Source of the DNA: Candidatus Obscuribacterales bacterium
Lineage (GTDB): Bacteria; Cyanobacteriota; Vampirovibrionia; Obscuribacterales; Obscuribacteraceae
DNA: 64,000 nucleotides
Direction of reading: 5' to 3'
Assembly (NCBI GenBank): GCA_019752635.1
Contig: JAIELX010000072.1
Span: 82,440-146,439 of the forward strand
Part shown: positions 45,025 through 54,282 of the stretch, one piece after another
How the letters are laid out: each line of letters opens with the position of its first letter
Position numbering within the stretch: the first letter of the stretch is position 1
Translations under genes and position numbers: made by a program
Notes under the pieces: generated by a model
Databases searched by the model: none
Told to the model about the DNA's origin: nothing
What the model saw: only the letters and a program-made list of their open reading frames with translations

Positions 45025-45861
45025 TTAGCTTGCGCTGCTTAGTTTTTGACTTCGCTGCCGTCTCTTGAATCTGGCGATGGCGCCATGTCTGCGGGGGCGA
45101 TTCAGACGTTTGCGCAGCGAATGCGGTTCGTTGATGTGGGTAACCAGTCCGAGCACTTTGCCCAGGCGGATCATCATGTAGCTGAAATCGACTTCGTGCG
45201 GACGAAGTCCTGCGCGTGAGGCTCCGGGATAAGCGTGGTGGTTGTTGTGCCAGCCTTCACCTACAGCAAGGATTCCCAGCCACCACACGTTGACACTGTC
45301 ATCGCCTTCGACCGTGAATGCTTTGTAGCCAAGCTTGGGAATATGGCAGCATGTATTGACGATAAGCGGCATCTGAAACACCACATATGATGCTACCAAT
45401 CCAGCCACTCCGACTTGCCAGCCAAGCAGCAGTCCGCAGACCGTAAAAAACAGCATGTTGAAAGTTATGTTCAGCCAGATTGCTTGTCCGAATCTGCTGC
45501 CGCAGTCGATAAAACGGTAAACGGGATCTTTGAACAAATCACGGCACTGAAGCTTCGGGTTGATGTGCTCAGGAAATTTAGAAGTATGCGGCACGATCCA
45601 GCCAGCATAACCCCTCCACAGACCAAATTTCGGTGAGTGCGGATCCTTTTCTGTATCGACCCACTTATGGTGTGCTCTGTGCATTGCGCACCACCAAATC
45701 GGAGATCCTTGGTAGGCCAAGTAACCACCGAGAATCCAGAAATATTCGAATGCTTTCGCACACCTGAATGAGTGGTGGGAGAGCAGTCTGTGGTAGCCAA
45801 TCGCGATGCCTGCAGCGTACCAGACGTAGAAGAAAACAAATGCTATGAGGAACTTGTCCAT
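45025..45861 (-). CDS. Fatty acid desaturase (delta-9 acyl-CoA/acyl-lipid type)
   Basis: The product is a 278-residue membrane di-iron enzyme that adds a double bond to acyl chains using oxygen. All three histidine boxes are present: HRLLSH (24-29), HRAHH (61-65) and HNNHH (205-209). Hydrophobic pairs flank them, and WHNNHHAYPGASR is typical of stearoyl-CoA desaturase relatives. The ATG follows a strong purine-rich site (GGGAGAGGGA). Use of oxygen implies at least partly aerobic life. It is transcribed alone and ends at a clear terminator. Confidence 0.93.
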   Translation of the reverse strand: MDKFLIAFVFFYVWYAAGIAIGYHRLLSHHSFRCAKAFEYFWILGGYLAYQGSPIWWCAMHRAHHKWVDTEKDPHSPKFGLWRGYAGWIVPHTSKFPEHINPKLQCRDLFKDPVYRFIDCGSRFGQAIWLNITFNMLFFTVCGLLLGWQVGVAGLVASYVVFQMPLIVNTCCHIPKLGYKAFTVEGDDSVNVWWLGILAVGEGWHNNHHAYPGASRAGLRPHEVDFSYMMIRLGKVLGLVTHINEPHSLRKRLNRPRRHGAIARFKRRQRSQKLSSAS

Positions 45862-46155
45862 TCCCTCTCCCTACAGTGAAACTATCAGCGAACGGTAGCG
45901 ACAGCCACAGTAACTGAACTACCTAATCATTTCATGGACCTGTCATCAGTGCTGTCAAATTCGGAATAACTTATCAAAAGTAATTGATCAATAATATGCT
46001 TTCAAAGCGCATTGCAATCGGCGCCGGTGAGTGATACCAGTGTCGCTGGTCGGTGTTTGCTGCGCCCCGAGAGTATTGTGCCTGCGGAACAACTCCCGGC
46101 ACTTTTCCGTTCGTTGATCTGATAAAGGTGAGTTCGTACTGTTGTTGAATTAACT
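45862..46155. other. Intergenic region upstream of the desaturase
   Basis: This 294-bp region has an AT-rich part (about 45960-46005) with a perfect 10-bp palindrome ATTGATCAAT (45983-45992). It probably holds the leftward desaturase promoter. A TTGACA occurs on the minus strand near 45956, but with no good -10 box. No terminator for the TPR gene is evident. Confidence 0.4.
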
Positions 46156-46734
46156 TTAAGCTTCTGATGCGGCTAAAGTCAGCCTTTCATTTATCTCTTT
46201 AAGGCGTGATTCGATCAGTTGTTTATCGACCAGGCGATTTTGCACTTTCATCAATTGCGCGTAATAAGTCAGGGTGCTGATAAGTTCTCTGTGGTGAGAA
46301 CCATACAGTTTTTCTTTCATCTCAAGAGCGAGTTTGTAGTGTTTTTCAGCGATAGGATACATTCGACGTGCGCTGTACAACACTGCCAGGTTGTGATGAT
46401 TTAATGCGACATCAGCGTGGCAGTCTCCAAGGATTACTACTTTGATGTCGAGCGAGCGCTTGTACAGCGGCTCAGCCATAATGAACTTTCCTTGCTCGTG
46501 ATACATCGCTGCCAGGTTGTTCAAAGTTAGCGCCAGGCGCTCATCGTTTTCGCCAAACTTTTCTGCTTCTTCCAGTGCGGCTTTGAATTGAACTTCCGCT
46601 TCCGGAATTCTACCGTTGGAGTAGGCAGCGAAAGCTGCGTCTATAAAATTCTTCCACGAGTCGCTCACTGTTGCGTCTCCGTCTTCCAAGTGTTGCATAC
46701 ACATTATCCATCTTATTTCACACGCGCGGCGCAT
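46156..46734 (-). CDS. TPR-repeat protein
   Basis: This protein of up to 192 residues contains about three tetratricopeptide units of the kinesin-light-chain type, for example LALTLNNLAAMYHEQGKFIMAEPLYKRSL in part (LNNLAAMYHEQGKF) and HHNLAVLYSARRMYPIAEKHY. It is probably a cytoplasmic protein-interaction module, with no signal peptide. The start is unsettled: ATG 46734, 46704 and 46698 lack a good ribosome-binding site, while GTG 46668 has GGAG eight bases upstream and begins just before the first repeat. The rhomboid gene lies 29 bases upstream on the same strand, so the two are likely co-transcribed. Confidence 0.8.
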   Translation of the reverse strand: MRRACEIRWIMCMQHLEDGDATVSDSWKNFIDAAFAAYSNGRIPEAEVQFKAALEEAEKFGENDERLALTLNNLAAMYHEQGKFIMAEPLYKRSLDIKVVILGDCHADVALNHHNLAVLYSARRMYPIAEKHYKLALEMKEKLYGSHHRELISTLTYYAQLMKVQNRLVDKQLIESRLKEINERLTLAASEA

Positions 46735-46762
46735 AGTAAGGAAATTGGCCGGTTTCCGAATG

Positions 46763-46775
46763 ATTAACGGTTAAT
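46763..46775. repeat. 13-base palindrome over the rhomboid stop codon
   Basis: ATTAAC-G-GTTAAT reads the same on both strands and includes the rhomboid gene stop. It lacks GC pairs and a T run, so it is unlikely to terminate transcription. It may be chance or a protein-binding site between two co-oriented genes. Confidence 0.3.
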
Positions 46776-47489
46776 GCTTGAGGATCTGGCGCGCTGAAAC
46801 TTGTCTGCCAGGATGCCTCCGGGTAGTGAATGCCATTGGAAAAGTTTCGCCACAATCAATCCGGCAAGGAATCCGCAAATGTGTGCCCACCAGGCAACCC
46901 CCGCTTCGGAGCCTAATCGGGAGGACTCAAGTGCGCCTAGCCCGGTAAAACATTGCATTAGGAACCAAATACCGAGATAGATCACCGCTGGGACTTCCAG
47001 GAACCATGGAAGAATGAGAAAAAGTGGTACCAGTGTGATAATTCGCGCCTGCGGATACATCAGGATGTAAGCACCGAGAACACCTGCCAGGGCGCCGCTC
47101 GCGCCTACCATCGGTAACTCAGATGAGGAGCTCATGAGCACTTGTCCGAGTGCGGCTACCGTGCCGCAACCCAGATAGAACAGCAAGAAATTGGCATGTC
47201 CGAGTCGATCTTCAACATTGTCGCCGAAGATGAAAAACGCCCACATGTTGTTGACCAAGTGAAGCCAGCCGCCATGCAGGAACATGGCTGAATAAATGGT
47301 GCCAAACTCCGCGGTTGCGAAGTCGGATACAAAACGCGACGGGACGACACCGAACACTTGTATGAAGTTATTTAGCAATTCCTCCGGCATGCTGGCCTCG
47401 GTCACGAACATAACGACGTTCAGCACAATGATCAGCCAGGTGACGAACGGCACTGTCCTCGAGGGCGTGGAGTCTTGGAGCGGGAACAT
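46764..47489 (-). CDS. Rhomboid family intramembrane serine protease
   Basis: The 241-residue protein cuts transmembrane segments inside the bilayer. About six to seven helices are seen. The catalytic Ser131 is in GASGALAGVLGAY and the His203 is in WWAHICGFLAG. The first-loop motif HGGWLHLVNNMW (about residues 72-83) is also conserved. ATG 47489 has AGGGGGG seven bases upstream and is clearly better than the ATG at 47537. Rhomboids act in quality control or signal release; the target is unknown. Confidence 0.92.
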   Translation of the reverse strand: MFPLQDSTPSRTVPFVTWLIIVLNVVMFVTEASMPEELLNNFIQVFGVVPSRFVSDFATAEFGTIYSAMFLHGGWLHLVNNMWAFFIFGDNVEDRLGHANFLLFYLGCGTVAALGQVLMSSSSELPMVGASGALAGVLGAYILMYPQARIITLVPLFLILPWFLEVPAVIYLGIWFLMQCFTGLGALESSRLGSEAGVAWWAHICGFLAGLIVAKLFQWHSLPGGILADKFQRARSSSINR

Positions 47490-47574
47490 CAGTGCGCCCC
47501 CCTTGAAAAGGGGATGGTTATCTGAACCATGATGCAACCTGCCATGCGTAGTCAGCGTCCGTGCCGCCGACTAA

Positions 47575-47718
47575 CTAGACGGCATCGAATAGCTGCTCAG
47601 TTCCCTCTACTTTTCCGGGCTTTGCGTTAAGATCAACGGCTACGCGCCACAGGTCCATTGCCAAGCGCTCGGCGGCGGCATCTTGTAGCGAATGCGGGGA
47701 ATCACTTTGGGTAGTCAT
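47575..47718 (-). CDS. Possible small protein (47 aa)
   Basis: A frame from ATG 47718 to TAG 47575 gives a balanced composition with an amphipathic middle (LAMDLWRVAVDL) and codon use like that of its neighbours. Upstream of this ATG the same frame becomes unnatural, so the ATG looks right. There is no clear ribosome-binding site. It lies 85 bp upstream of the rhomboid gene on the same strand. It could be a real small gene or a chance frame. Confidence 0.38.
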   Translation of the reverse strand: MTTQSDSPHSLQDAAAERLAMDLWRVAVDLNAKPGKVEGTEQLFDAV

Positions 47719-47744
47719 TGCGAAATGAGGAACAGCGTGAAGGC

Positions 47745-47761
47745 GCGTCCTCCGGGGACGC
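47745..47761. repeat. GC-rich hairpin upstream of the TolC gene
   Basis: GCGTCC (47745-47750) and GGACGC (47756-47761) pair around a 5-base loop, 50 bases before the chosen TolC start. GGCGC and GCGCC just outside could pair as well with an internal bulge. It is not followed by a T run. It may affect translation or mark the end of a transcript. Confidence 0.35.
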
Positions 47762-47811
47762 TGGAAGCGCCTCGAGCATGCGGGCGGCTCTGTCGTTGCG
47801 TGACAGACTCT

Positions 47812-49401
47812 ATGATACAGGCGCACGCGCGTTTATTTTTCGGATTGCTTAATTTCAGCCTGCTGAAGTTCCACGTGTTTTTGTTTCTTGTAGTTGCTTC
47901 CGCGAATAGCGGTGTTCGCGCGCAGGATTCTGCTCGTTCCTCTGACCAGTCCTCTGGCGCAACGGCAGAGGGAAACTCATTGCGACCGGCAATCCCTTCG
48001 TCGACCGCGTTGGACAAGATGCTGGAATCGGAGCGCAATTTGCAGCAAGGAGAACTGTCTCCGCTTCGCGATCAGGGCGGCGTCTTCAGCATTTCGTCCT
48101 CTGTTGCGACCGCGCTCAAGAACTATCCGTCCATCGCGGCTCATGAAGCGCGGCAGAAGGCCATCTCTTCAAAAGTCACGTTAGCTAAAACAGAGTATCT
48201 GCCTAAGTTTGATCTATTCGCTCAAGAGTTGCGTGGCAGCGACAACAATGTGCTTGGTATTTTGTTTCCGCCGTTATCGATTCCGCAAGTGTCCGGGCGA
48301 CAGAGTGGACCGATTGGCTTTGATAGTGTGTGGGCCTCGAACGTAAGCGCTTTCTTCTCTTGGGAAGTAGTGGATTTTGGACTGCGGCACGAAAAGGTCA
48401 AGGCGGCAAGAGCTGAAACCAGTGAGGCCGGGGCCGGCGTCGTCGTGACAAAGTTTCAGGTGGCAAGCGCGGCGGCTGATGCATTCTTTGCATTGCTTGC
48501 CGCGAAGCAAGAAGTACAAGCGCAGAAGGCGAATGCTGACCGGATGCGCGTTTTTGCCACTTCTGTTCATGCGTTGGTTGATGCCGACCTGCGGCCGGGG
48601 GTTGATGCTTCTCGTGCTGATGCTGAGCTTGCACTAGCGCAAGACAAGCTCATTTTGTCCGAACAAGAGCGCGAAGTGCGGCGAGCGCATTTCGCGGAGA
48701 CCTTGGGGTTAGCCGGTTCGAACGTGGATGTCGACGAAGGCCCCTTGCTTACCATTCCAGCGGATCGCGTCGAACCGAAGTTACCGCCGTTTGAGTTTCA
48801 TCCCGTGGCGTTGCATCAGGCTGCGATAATCAAGACTGTGAACGCTCGTCGCCAGGTGTTGAAGAAAGAGTATCGCCCGCGGATCTATATGGAAGGCGCA
48901 ATTTTTTCACGTGGCAGCGGTGCTGAGCTTAGGAACTATGTTGCCAAAATTGGCTATTTGCCTAGTGTTCCGAACTGGGCCGTGGGCGTGAAAGCCCAGT
49001 TTCATACCTTGTCGATTTTTGCGATTCGAGCGCAAGAGCGAGATGTTATCTCGCAAGAAGTGCAAGAGCGGGCAAAGTACGACGAGGTGATGCAGGTACT
49101 GAAGGGAAAGGATGCTGAGGCGCGAGCGTTAATAGACGGTGCGTCAAGGCTTGCGGCGAATGCTCCGATTTTGCTCAAGGCCGCGCAAGACACGGAAATG
49201 CGTGCGCGCACCAGATACGGTGTGGGGCTTTGCACTGTGGTCGATGTTGCTGAAGCTGAGAAGCTGCTGGTGCAGGCGCAAGTAAAATTCAACCTTGCAG
49301 GGCTGGCCGTCTGGAAGTCTTATCTTTCGGCTGCGGAGGCGCATGGGGATTTGTCGCCATTTCTTCAACTCGTTAGTTCAGCAAAACCAGGGATCAAGTA
49401 A
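47812..49401 (+). CDS. TolC family outer-membrane efflux protein
   Basis: The product is about 529 residues. A long signal region (FHVFLFLVVASANSGVRAQ) ends in a likely cut after RAQ. The mature part has two repeated OEP domains of long helices, as in TolC: ALKNYPSIAAHEARQKAI at the first helix, then the EALLAA-like VASAAADAFFALLAAKQEVQ, and GVGLCTVVDVAEAEKLLVQAQ in the second half. It forms the outer-membrane channel for the RND pump encoded next. ATG 47812 starts right before the signal peptide; an upstream frame to 47692 adds 40 unnatural residues. The presence of TolC implies a two-membrane cell envelope. Confidence 0.88.
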   Translation: MIQAHARLFFGLLNFSLLKFHVFLFLVVASANSGVRAQDSARSSDQSSGATAEGNSLRPAIPSSTALDKMLESERNLQQGELSPLRDQGGVFSISSSVATALKNYPSIAAHEARQKAISSKVTLAKTEYLPKFDLFAQELRGSDNNVLGILFPPLSIPQVSGRQSGPIGFDSVWASNVSAFFSWEVVDFGLRHEKVKAARAETSEAGAGVVVTKFQVASAAADAFFALLAAKQEVQAQKANADRMRVFATSVHALVDADLRPGVDASRADAELALAQDKLILSEQEREVRRAHFAETLGLAGSNVDVDEGPLLTIPADRVEPKLPPFEFHPVALHQAAIIKTVNARRQVLKKEYRPRIYMEGAIFSRGSGAELRNYVAKIGYLPSVPNWAVGVKAQFHTLSIFAIRAQERDVISQEVQERAKYDEVMQVLKGKDAEARALIDGASRLAANAPILLKAAQDTEMRARTRYGVGLCTVVDVAEAEKLLVQAQVKFNLAGLAVWKSYLSAAEAHGDLSPFLQLVSSAKPGIK

Positions 49402-49434
49402 TGCAAATTTCGTGCAGCAGGAAGTCATAAAATA

Positions 49435-52400
49435 ATGGGGATGTTAGACGTAGCAATGAGACGCCCGGTAACGATTGTCGTTGCCGTCGTCGCTGTGGCG
49501 TTTTGCGCCGTGATGGCTTTAATGCGCATGCGCGTCGATATTTTCCCAAATCTCAACTTGCCTGTTATCTACGTTGTGCAGCCTTACGGGGGAATGCTGC
49601 CTCCGCAGATGGAGGGCTACCTGGTTGACTGGTACGAAGATCACTTCTTCTATATTGATGGCATTAAAGAAGTTGAATCGAAATCGATTGAAAGCGTTTC
49701 GATGATCAAGCTGACGTTTCACCCCGGAACGGACATGGCTGCCGCCATGGCGAACACTGTCGCGCAGGTGGAACGCTCCAAGGCCTTCATGCCGCCGGGA
49801 ACGGTAGGTCCCTTTGTATTGCGATTTGGTGCCGGCAGTGTGCCTGCTGGATATTTGGTGATTTCCAGCGACAAGCGCAACGTTAATGAATTGCAGGATA
49901 TTACTGTTACGCGTGTGCGTCCGTTGTTTGCCGCATTGCCAGGGGTATCCGGCGCTCCCGCATTCGGTGGCAACCAGCGAACCATTGTGGTCACCGTTGA
50001 TCCGGACCGTTTGCGTGCCTATCAGATGTCGGCCGATGAGGTGATCAAAGCTCTGGCTACAGGCAATGCAATAGTTCCCGCTGGAGATGTGCGTACAGGC
50101 AAGTTGGACCGCTTCACCCCGATGAATGCCACCGTGTCGCTGTACGATGACTTAAAGATGTTGCCCATTCGAAAGGGGGCGGGACCAACTGTGTTCCTGC
50201 GTGATCTGGGCGAGATCAAGGATGATGCTGACGTAGCCACCGGCTACGCACTAGTGAACGGCAGGCGCACTGTTTATTTGCCGGTTGTGAAACTTTCATC
50301 CGCCTCTACTTTGTCCGTCGTCAATGAAGTAAAAAACGCATTACCTACGCTGCGGTACAACGTTCCTGCGGATGTGTCGATTAAGTTTGAATTCGACCAG
50401 TCTGTGTACGTAACGGATGCAATTAACAACGTGGCGACCGAAGGTATTCATGGCGCTCTCCTCACCGGTTTGATGGTTTTGCTTTTCCTGCGCGATGTTC
50501 GCAGCGCACTCATTGTTCTCACGAGTATTCCTGCTGCCATATTGACGGCGATAGTTGGTTTGGACCTTGCCGGACAAACAATCAACATTATGACTTTGAG
50601 CGGACTTGCGCTTGCTATCGGCATTCTTGTCGACGAAGCGACAGTCACTATTGAAAATATCCACTCGCACTTGTCTCGCGGCGAGGCGCTGCCTATCTCC
50701 GTGCTGCGAGCAGGGCAGGAAACAGTGACGCCGCGATTTCTCGCCATGATGTCCGTGATCTCCGTTTTCGTGCCTTCCTTCTTCATGGAAGGCGCGACGA
50801 AATCCCTGTTTGTGCCGCTTTCTCTTGCTGTCGGATTCTCGATGATGGCGTCCTATGTTTTATCGAGCACATTGGTGCCGGTTATTTCAACATGGTTTCT
50901 GAAACCGGGACATCATGCTAAAGCAGACCCGAAGAAAAAGGGTTTCTTTGATCGTGTTAAGTCTGCATACACCGCCTTGCTCCTCGCCTTGCTTCGCGCA
51001 CGATATGCGGTTTTCGGCGTCTATCTTATCGGATCTCTCTTGATAGCCGGAGTGATTTATCCGCAATTGGCCAGCCAGATCTTTCCTGATGTCGATACGG
51101 GCCAGTTCCAAGTTAAGTTGAAGGCGCCGACAGGGACGCGGTTTGAGGAGACTTACAAGTATGCACTGAAATTGCTTGAGGTGATTAAGCAGGTAGCGGG
51201 CGGCCCGCAGAACGTAATGATTTCCATTGGCTACGTTGGCACCCAACCACCGGCTTATGCGTTGAGCAACATTTATGTGTTCACTAGCGGACCCCACGAA
51301 GGCGTGTTAACCGTGGCGCTCAAGCCCGGTGCGATACCGCTGCCGGTATTCAAAGATCGGCTTAGAAAAGCAGTGCACGAACAAATGCCGGATGCGCAGA
51401 TATCTTTTGAGCCCGGTGACATCGTCAGTAAAATTATGAACTTTGGTGCTCCGACCCCGATTGAAGTTGCCGTTACCGGTCTCGATTTGGACAATGACCG
51501 CGTCTATGCGGAAAAAGTTCTGGCCGAGATGAAGAAAGTTAAGATGCTGCGCGATGTGCAGATTGAACAGCCCCTGGACTATCCCACAATGGCGATTGAT
51601 ATAGATCGCGAAATGGCGGGGCAGCTCGGGGTTAGCGTCAAGGAAGTTGGCGATTCTCTGGTCGCAGCGTCGTCCTCAAGTCGATGGATTTCGCAAAATT
51701 ATTGGACCGACCCCAAGACGGGTGTTAGCTATCAGGTTCAAGTGGAAATGCCGCAGTGGCATATCGGCTCAATCAAAGATGTTGAAGCCGTGCCTGCGAT
51801 GCCTACCGGTAAGCAAGGCCCGTTCGTTCGTGATTTGGCAAAGCTTAGCTATGGCACGATGCCTGGCGAGATTGATCACGTCAATCAACAAAGGCTAATC
51901 TCGATTTCCGCAAACATCGAAGGCAGTGATATGGGCCGCGCCGCGCGGGAGGTGGATGCTGCAATTGCCAGAGCCGGAAAACCACCTCGGGGCGTATTTG
52001 TGGCGCAGCGCGGTCAAGTGCCGACGATGAAGGAAACGTTCTTTGGCTTACAAGTTGGAGTCGGTTTGGCAATCATCGTGATTCTGATGATGCTGACTGC
52101 GAACTTTCAGTCTCTTCCGTTAGCAATGGTCATTGTCTCGATCGCGCCTGCAATCATTGCTGGCGAGGTGATTGCCTTGATGCTGACGGGCACTACTCTC
52201 AACGTTCAGTCATTCATGGGTGGCATTATGGCAATCGGCGTTGGCGTTTCCAACTCGATTTTGTTGATAACATTTGCGGAGAACAATCGTTTGAAGGGTG
52301 GTTCATCACTGCGGGCTGCAATGTCGGCGGGGCGAGAGCGCTTGCGTCCGGTACTCATGACCAGCATAGCTATGATATCGGGTATGGTGCCAATGGCAAT

Positions 52401-52575
52401 CTCGGCGGAGGCGCAGGCGTCACTAGCAAGAGCTGTGATTGGAGGATTGTTGGTTTCCACGCCATGCGTTCTCCTGATTATGCCGTTAATCTTCTCGATT
52501 GCCAGAGCGCGTAGTTCGCGTACCTCTGCTTCCATCCATCCGGAAGACTCTTCTGTTACTGCGGAGGTTCACTGA
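49435..52575 (+). CDS. RND efflux transporter, inner-membrane pump
   Basis: The product is 1046 residues with 12 helices and two large periplasmic loops, the full AcrB-type length. It begins MLDVAMRRPVTIVV. The proton-relay helix 4 carries GILVDEATVTIENI with acidic residues at the usual place. In helix 10 the aligned stretch is GVSNSILLITFAEN, where AcrB has a Lys; here a Ser stands in its place, so the relay may differ. Substrates could be lipophilic compounds or ions. It sits between TolC (33-bp gap) and the adaptor gene (one base between stop and ATG). Confidence 0.93.
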   Translation: MGMLDVAMRRPVTIVVAVVAVAFCAVMALMRMRVDIFPNLNLPVIYVVQPYGGMLPPQMEGYLVDWYEDHFFYIDGIKEVESKSIESVSMIKLTFHPGTDMAAAMANTVAQVERSKAFMPPGTVGPFVLRFGAGSVPAGYLVISSDKRNVNELQDITVTRVRPLFAALPGVSGAPAFGGNQRTIVVTVDPDRLRAYQMSADEVIKALATGNAIVPAGDVRTGKLDRFTPMNATVSLYDDLKMLPIRKGAGPTVFLRDLGEIKDDADVATGYALVNGRRTVYLPVVKLSSASTLSVVNEVKNALPTLRYNVPADVSIKFEFDQSVYVTDAINNVATEGIHGALLTGLMVLLFLRDVRSALIVLTSIPAAILTAIVGLDLAGQTINIMTLSGLALAIGILVDEATVTIENIHSHLSRGEALPISVLRAGQETVTPRFLAMMSVISVFVPSFFMEGATKSLFVPLSLAVGFSMMASYVLSSTLVPVISTWFLKPGHHAKADPKKKGFFDRVKSAYTALLLALLRARYAVFGVYLIGSLLIAGVIYPQLASQIFPDVDTGQFQVKLKAPTGTRFEETYKYALKLLEVIKQVAGGPQNVMISIGYVGTQPPAYALSNIYVFTSGPHEGVLTVALKPGAIPLPVFKDRLRKAVHEQMPDAQISFEPGDIVSKIMNFGAPTPIEVAVTGLDLDNDRVYAEKVLAEMKKVKMLRDVQIEQPLDYPTMAIDIDREMAGQLGVSVKEVGDSLVAASSSSRWISQNYWTDPKTGVSYQVQVEMPQWHIGSIKDVEAVPAMPTGKQGPFVRDLAKLSYGTMPGEIDHVNQQRLISISANIEGSDMGRAAREVDAAIARAGKPPRGVFVAQRGQVPTMKETFFGLQVGVGLAIIVILMMLTANFQSLPLAMVIVSIAPAIIAGEVIALMLTGTTLNVQSFMGGIMAIGVGVSNSILLITFAENNRLKGGSSLRAAMSAGRERLRPVLMTSIAMISGMVPMAISAEAQASLARAVIGGLLVSTPCVLLIMPLIFSIARARSSRTSASIHPEDSSVTAEVH

Positions 52576-52576
52576 C

Positions 52577-53824
52577 ATGCATCGGCGCACGCTAGTATCA
52601 ATTTTCTGCGTTGCAATGTTTGCTGCGTGCACCAAGCCGGAAGAGACTCGCGAGGTTTCCCCGGAGAGCGCGACATCCTCTGAGCAGGTGGTGAAAGTAA
52701 CGAAGGTGACATCGGGGGTTCTCGATAGAGAGCTACTTTTGCCGGGAGAGATTTTGCCGTATCAAGACGTTCCTCTCTATCCTAAGATTCCCGGTTTCAT
52801 AAAGTGGATTGGCGTTGACCGAGGCTACTATGTCAAGAAAGGTCAGTTGCTTGTCGAAATGATCGCCCCGGAAGTAAAAGCCACTCGCGACGAAGCGTCA
52901 GCTAAACAGGCGCAGGCGTCGGCAAACACCGAGGCCGCAAAACGTAAGTTGCAGACCGCTCGTGCCAATCAGGTGCGTGCGGAGTCTAAGTACAAGGCGG
53001 ACAATGATACTTATCTGCGGATGAAGAGAGCCGCAGAAGTACCGGGTGTCATCTCTGGAAATGAGCTGGAGGATTGGCGCCAGAAAGCCGAGGTGGATCA
53101 AGCAGAAGTTGATGCGTGCCGGGAACTGGTAAGCGCTGCGGCTGCGGAGCTGGTGGCTTCGCAAAAGGCGCTGATTGCGTCAAAGCAAGCTGTGGACCAC
53201 CAATCGGATCTTCTTCAATATCTCAAAATTACTGCGCCCTATGACGGCATGATTACTGAACGAAACATGCATGAAGGCAGCTTTGCGTATCCACCGCACG
53301 GACAAGATGGCTACACGCCCATGTTACGCATTAAGCAGCTTTCCTTGTTGCGCGTTGTCATTCCTGTTCCGGATTATGCTGTAGATGGTGTCGACGTCGG
53401 GACGCCTATTAAGTTCACTGTCTCGGCATATCCGACTCGCGTGTACGAAGGAAAAGTGGCGCGTATCGCCCATTCTCTTGATCCGAAAACACGCACTGAG
53501 CCAGTAGAATTGAATTACTGGAACACTGATCGCACTGTCGATCCTGGCATGTTTCCTCAGGTTCGCTGGCCGATGAAGCGCAGTTATAAAACGCTCTTCG
53601 TTCCTATTACCTCCGTTTACACCAGTCTAGAAACACCAATTGTGGTGCGGATACGTGATGGAAAGGTGCAGTGGGTTCAGGTGCGCCGAGGACAAGTAAT
53701 GGAAGATAAAGTCGAAGTTTTTGGTGACTTGGCCGAAGGCGACACCATTGCTATTGCTGGTTCCGACGACATTCCCGAAGGCACTCCGGTACGCACCGAA
53801 ACTGTATCGGCTAACGCGAAATAG
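52577..53824 (+). CDS. RND efflux periplasmic adaptor (membrane fusion protein), lipoprotein
   Basis: The product is 415 residues. A signal peptide ending in the lipobox MFAAC suggests cleavage before Cys19 and lipid anchoring. It then has the half-lipoyl motif PKIPGFIKWIGVDRGYYVKKGQLL in part (GYYVKKGQLLVEM), a long coiled-coil hairpin (about residues 100-205, Ala/Lys/Glu-rich), the second lipoyl half ITAPYDGMITERN and a beta-barrel domain. It links the pump to TolC. ATG 52577 has GGAGG at a nine-base distance; the frame open upstream lies inside the pump gene. Confidence 0.93.
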   Translation: MHRRTLVSIFCVAMFAACTKPEETREVSPESATSSEQVVKVTKVTSGVLDRELLLPGEILPYQDVPLYPKIPGFIKWIGVDRGYYVKKGQLLVEMIAPEVKATRDEASAKQAQASANTEAAKRKLQTARANQVRAESKYKADNDTYLRMKRAAEVPGVISGNELEDWRQKAEVDQAEVDACRELVSAAAAELVASQKALIASKQAVDHQSDLLQYLKITAPYDGMITERNMHEGSFAYPPHGQDGYTPMLRIKQLSLLRVVIPVPDYAVDGVDVGTPIKFTVSAYPTRVYEGKVARIAHSLDPKTRTEPVELNYWNTDRTVDPGMFPQVRWPMKRSYKTLFVPITSVYTSLETPIVVRIRDGKVQWVQVRRGQVMEDKVEVFGDLAEGDTIAIAGSDDIPEGTPVRTETVSANAK

Positions 53825-53829
53825 CGCGC

Positions 53830-54282
53830 TTAGTGGTGATGGTCGCAAGAGCAGGGAGTAGACGCAACGGTGGCAGCCAACTTCTTGTTCATGGAGTTGG
53901 CCTTGATAATGCAGGCGCTACCTGAGAGAGCCAGCAAGACGTGTATGACTTTGTCCGTTGACTCGACGCTGTTGGCGAAGAAGACGAAAAATATCCCGAG
54001 TGCGGCTAGTCCTGCCACTTTCGGATTGCGATGCTTGATAAAGTTGGGGCAGAACGCCAGCGAGACCAAAACAACAACCAGCAAAGTGGCCATCTGGTCG
54101 TTTACGCCGTGGACGATTTCGTGCAGTCCGAGAAAAGGCGATATTGCGGCCAAAATTGGCAGAACAATGCAGTCAATCAGGCAAAGGAGCGCGGCAATTG
54201 GCGCTGCAAATTCCAGCGCGTTTTTCAGTAAGTTTTTCAACGGCGCCCACCTCTCACGCTTCATTCTATCTATATTAAACAT
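53830..54282 (-). CDS. MerC-like membrane protein with Cys/His tail
   Basis: This protein of about 150 residues has four hydrophobic helices. The first holds LLCLIDCIVLPIL with two cysteines four residues apart. MerC proteins of mercury operons carry Cys pairs in the same place and move metal ions across the membrane. The extreme C-terminus is CSCDHHH, a likely metal-binding tail. The start is uncertain between ATG 54282, ATG 54264 and GTG 54300. It ends five bases from the adaptor gene stop in convergent orientation. No MerR or MerA gene is present, so mercury as the substrate is only a family-based guess. Confidence 0.78.
   Translation of the reverse strand: MFNIDRMKRERWAPLKNLLKNALEFAAPIAALLCLIDCIVLPILAAISPFLGLHEIVHGVNDQMATLLVVVLVSLAFCPNFIKHRNPKVAGLAALGIFFVFFANSVESTDKVIHVLLALSGSACIIKANSMNKKLAATVASTPCSCDHHH

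Noticed and set aside
47692..47811. 40-residue N-terminal extension of the TolC protein
   Set aside because: It would bury the signal peptide behind an Arg/Cys-rich stretch and spans the GC-rich hairpin.
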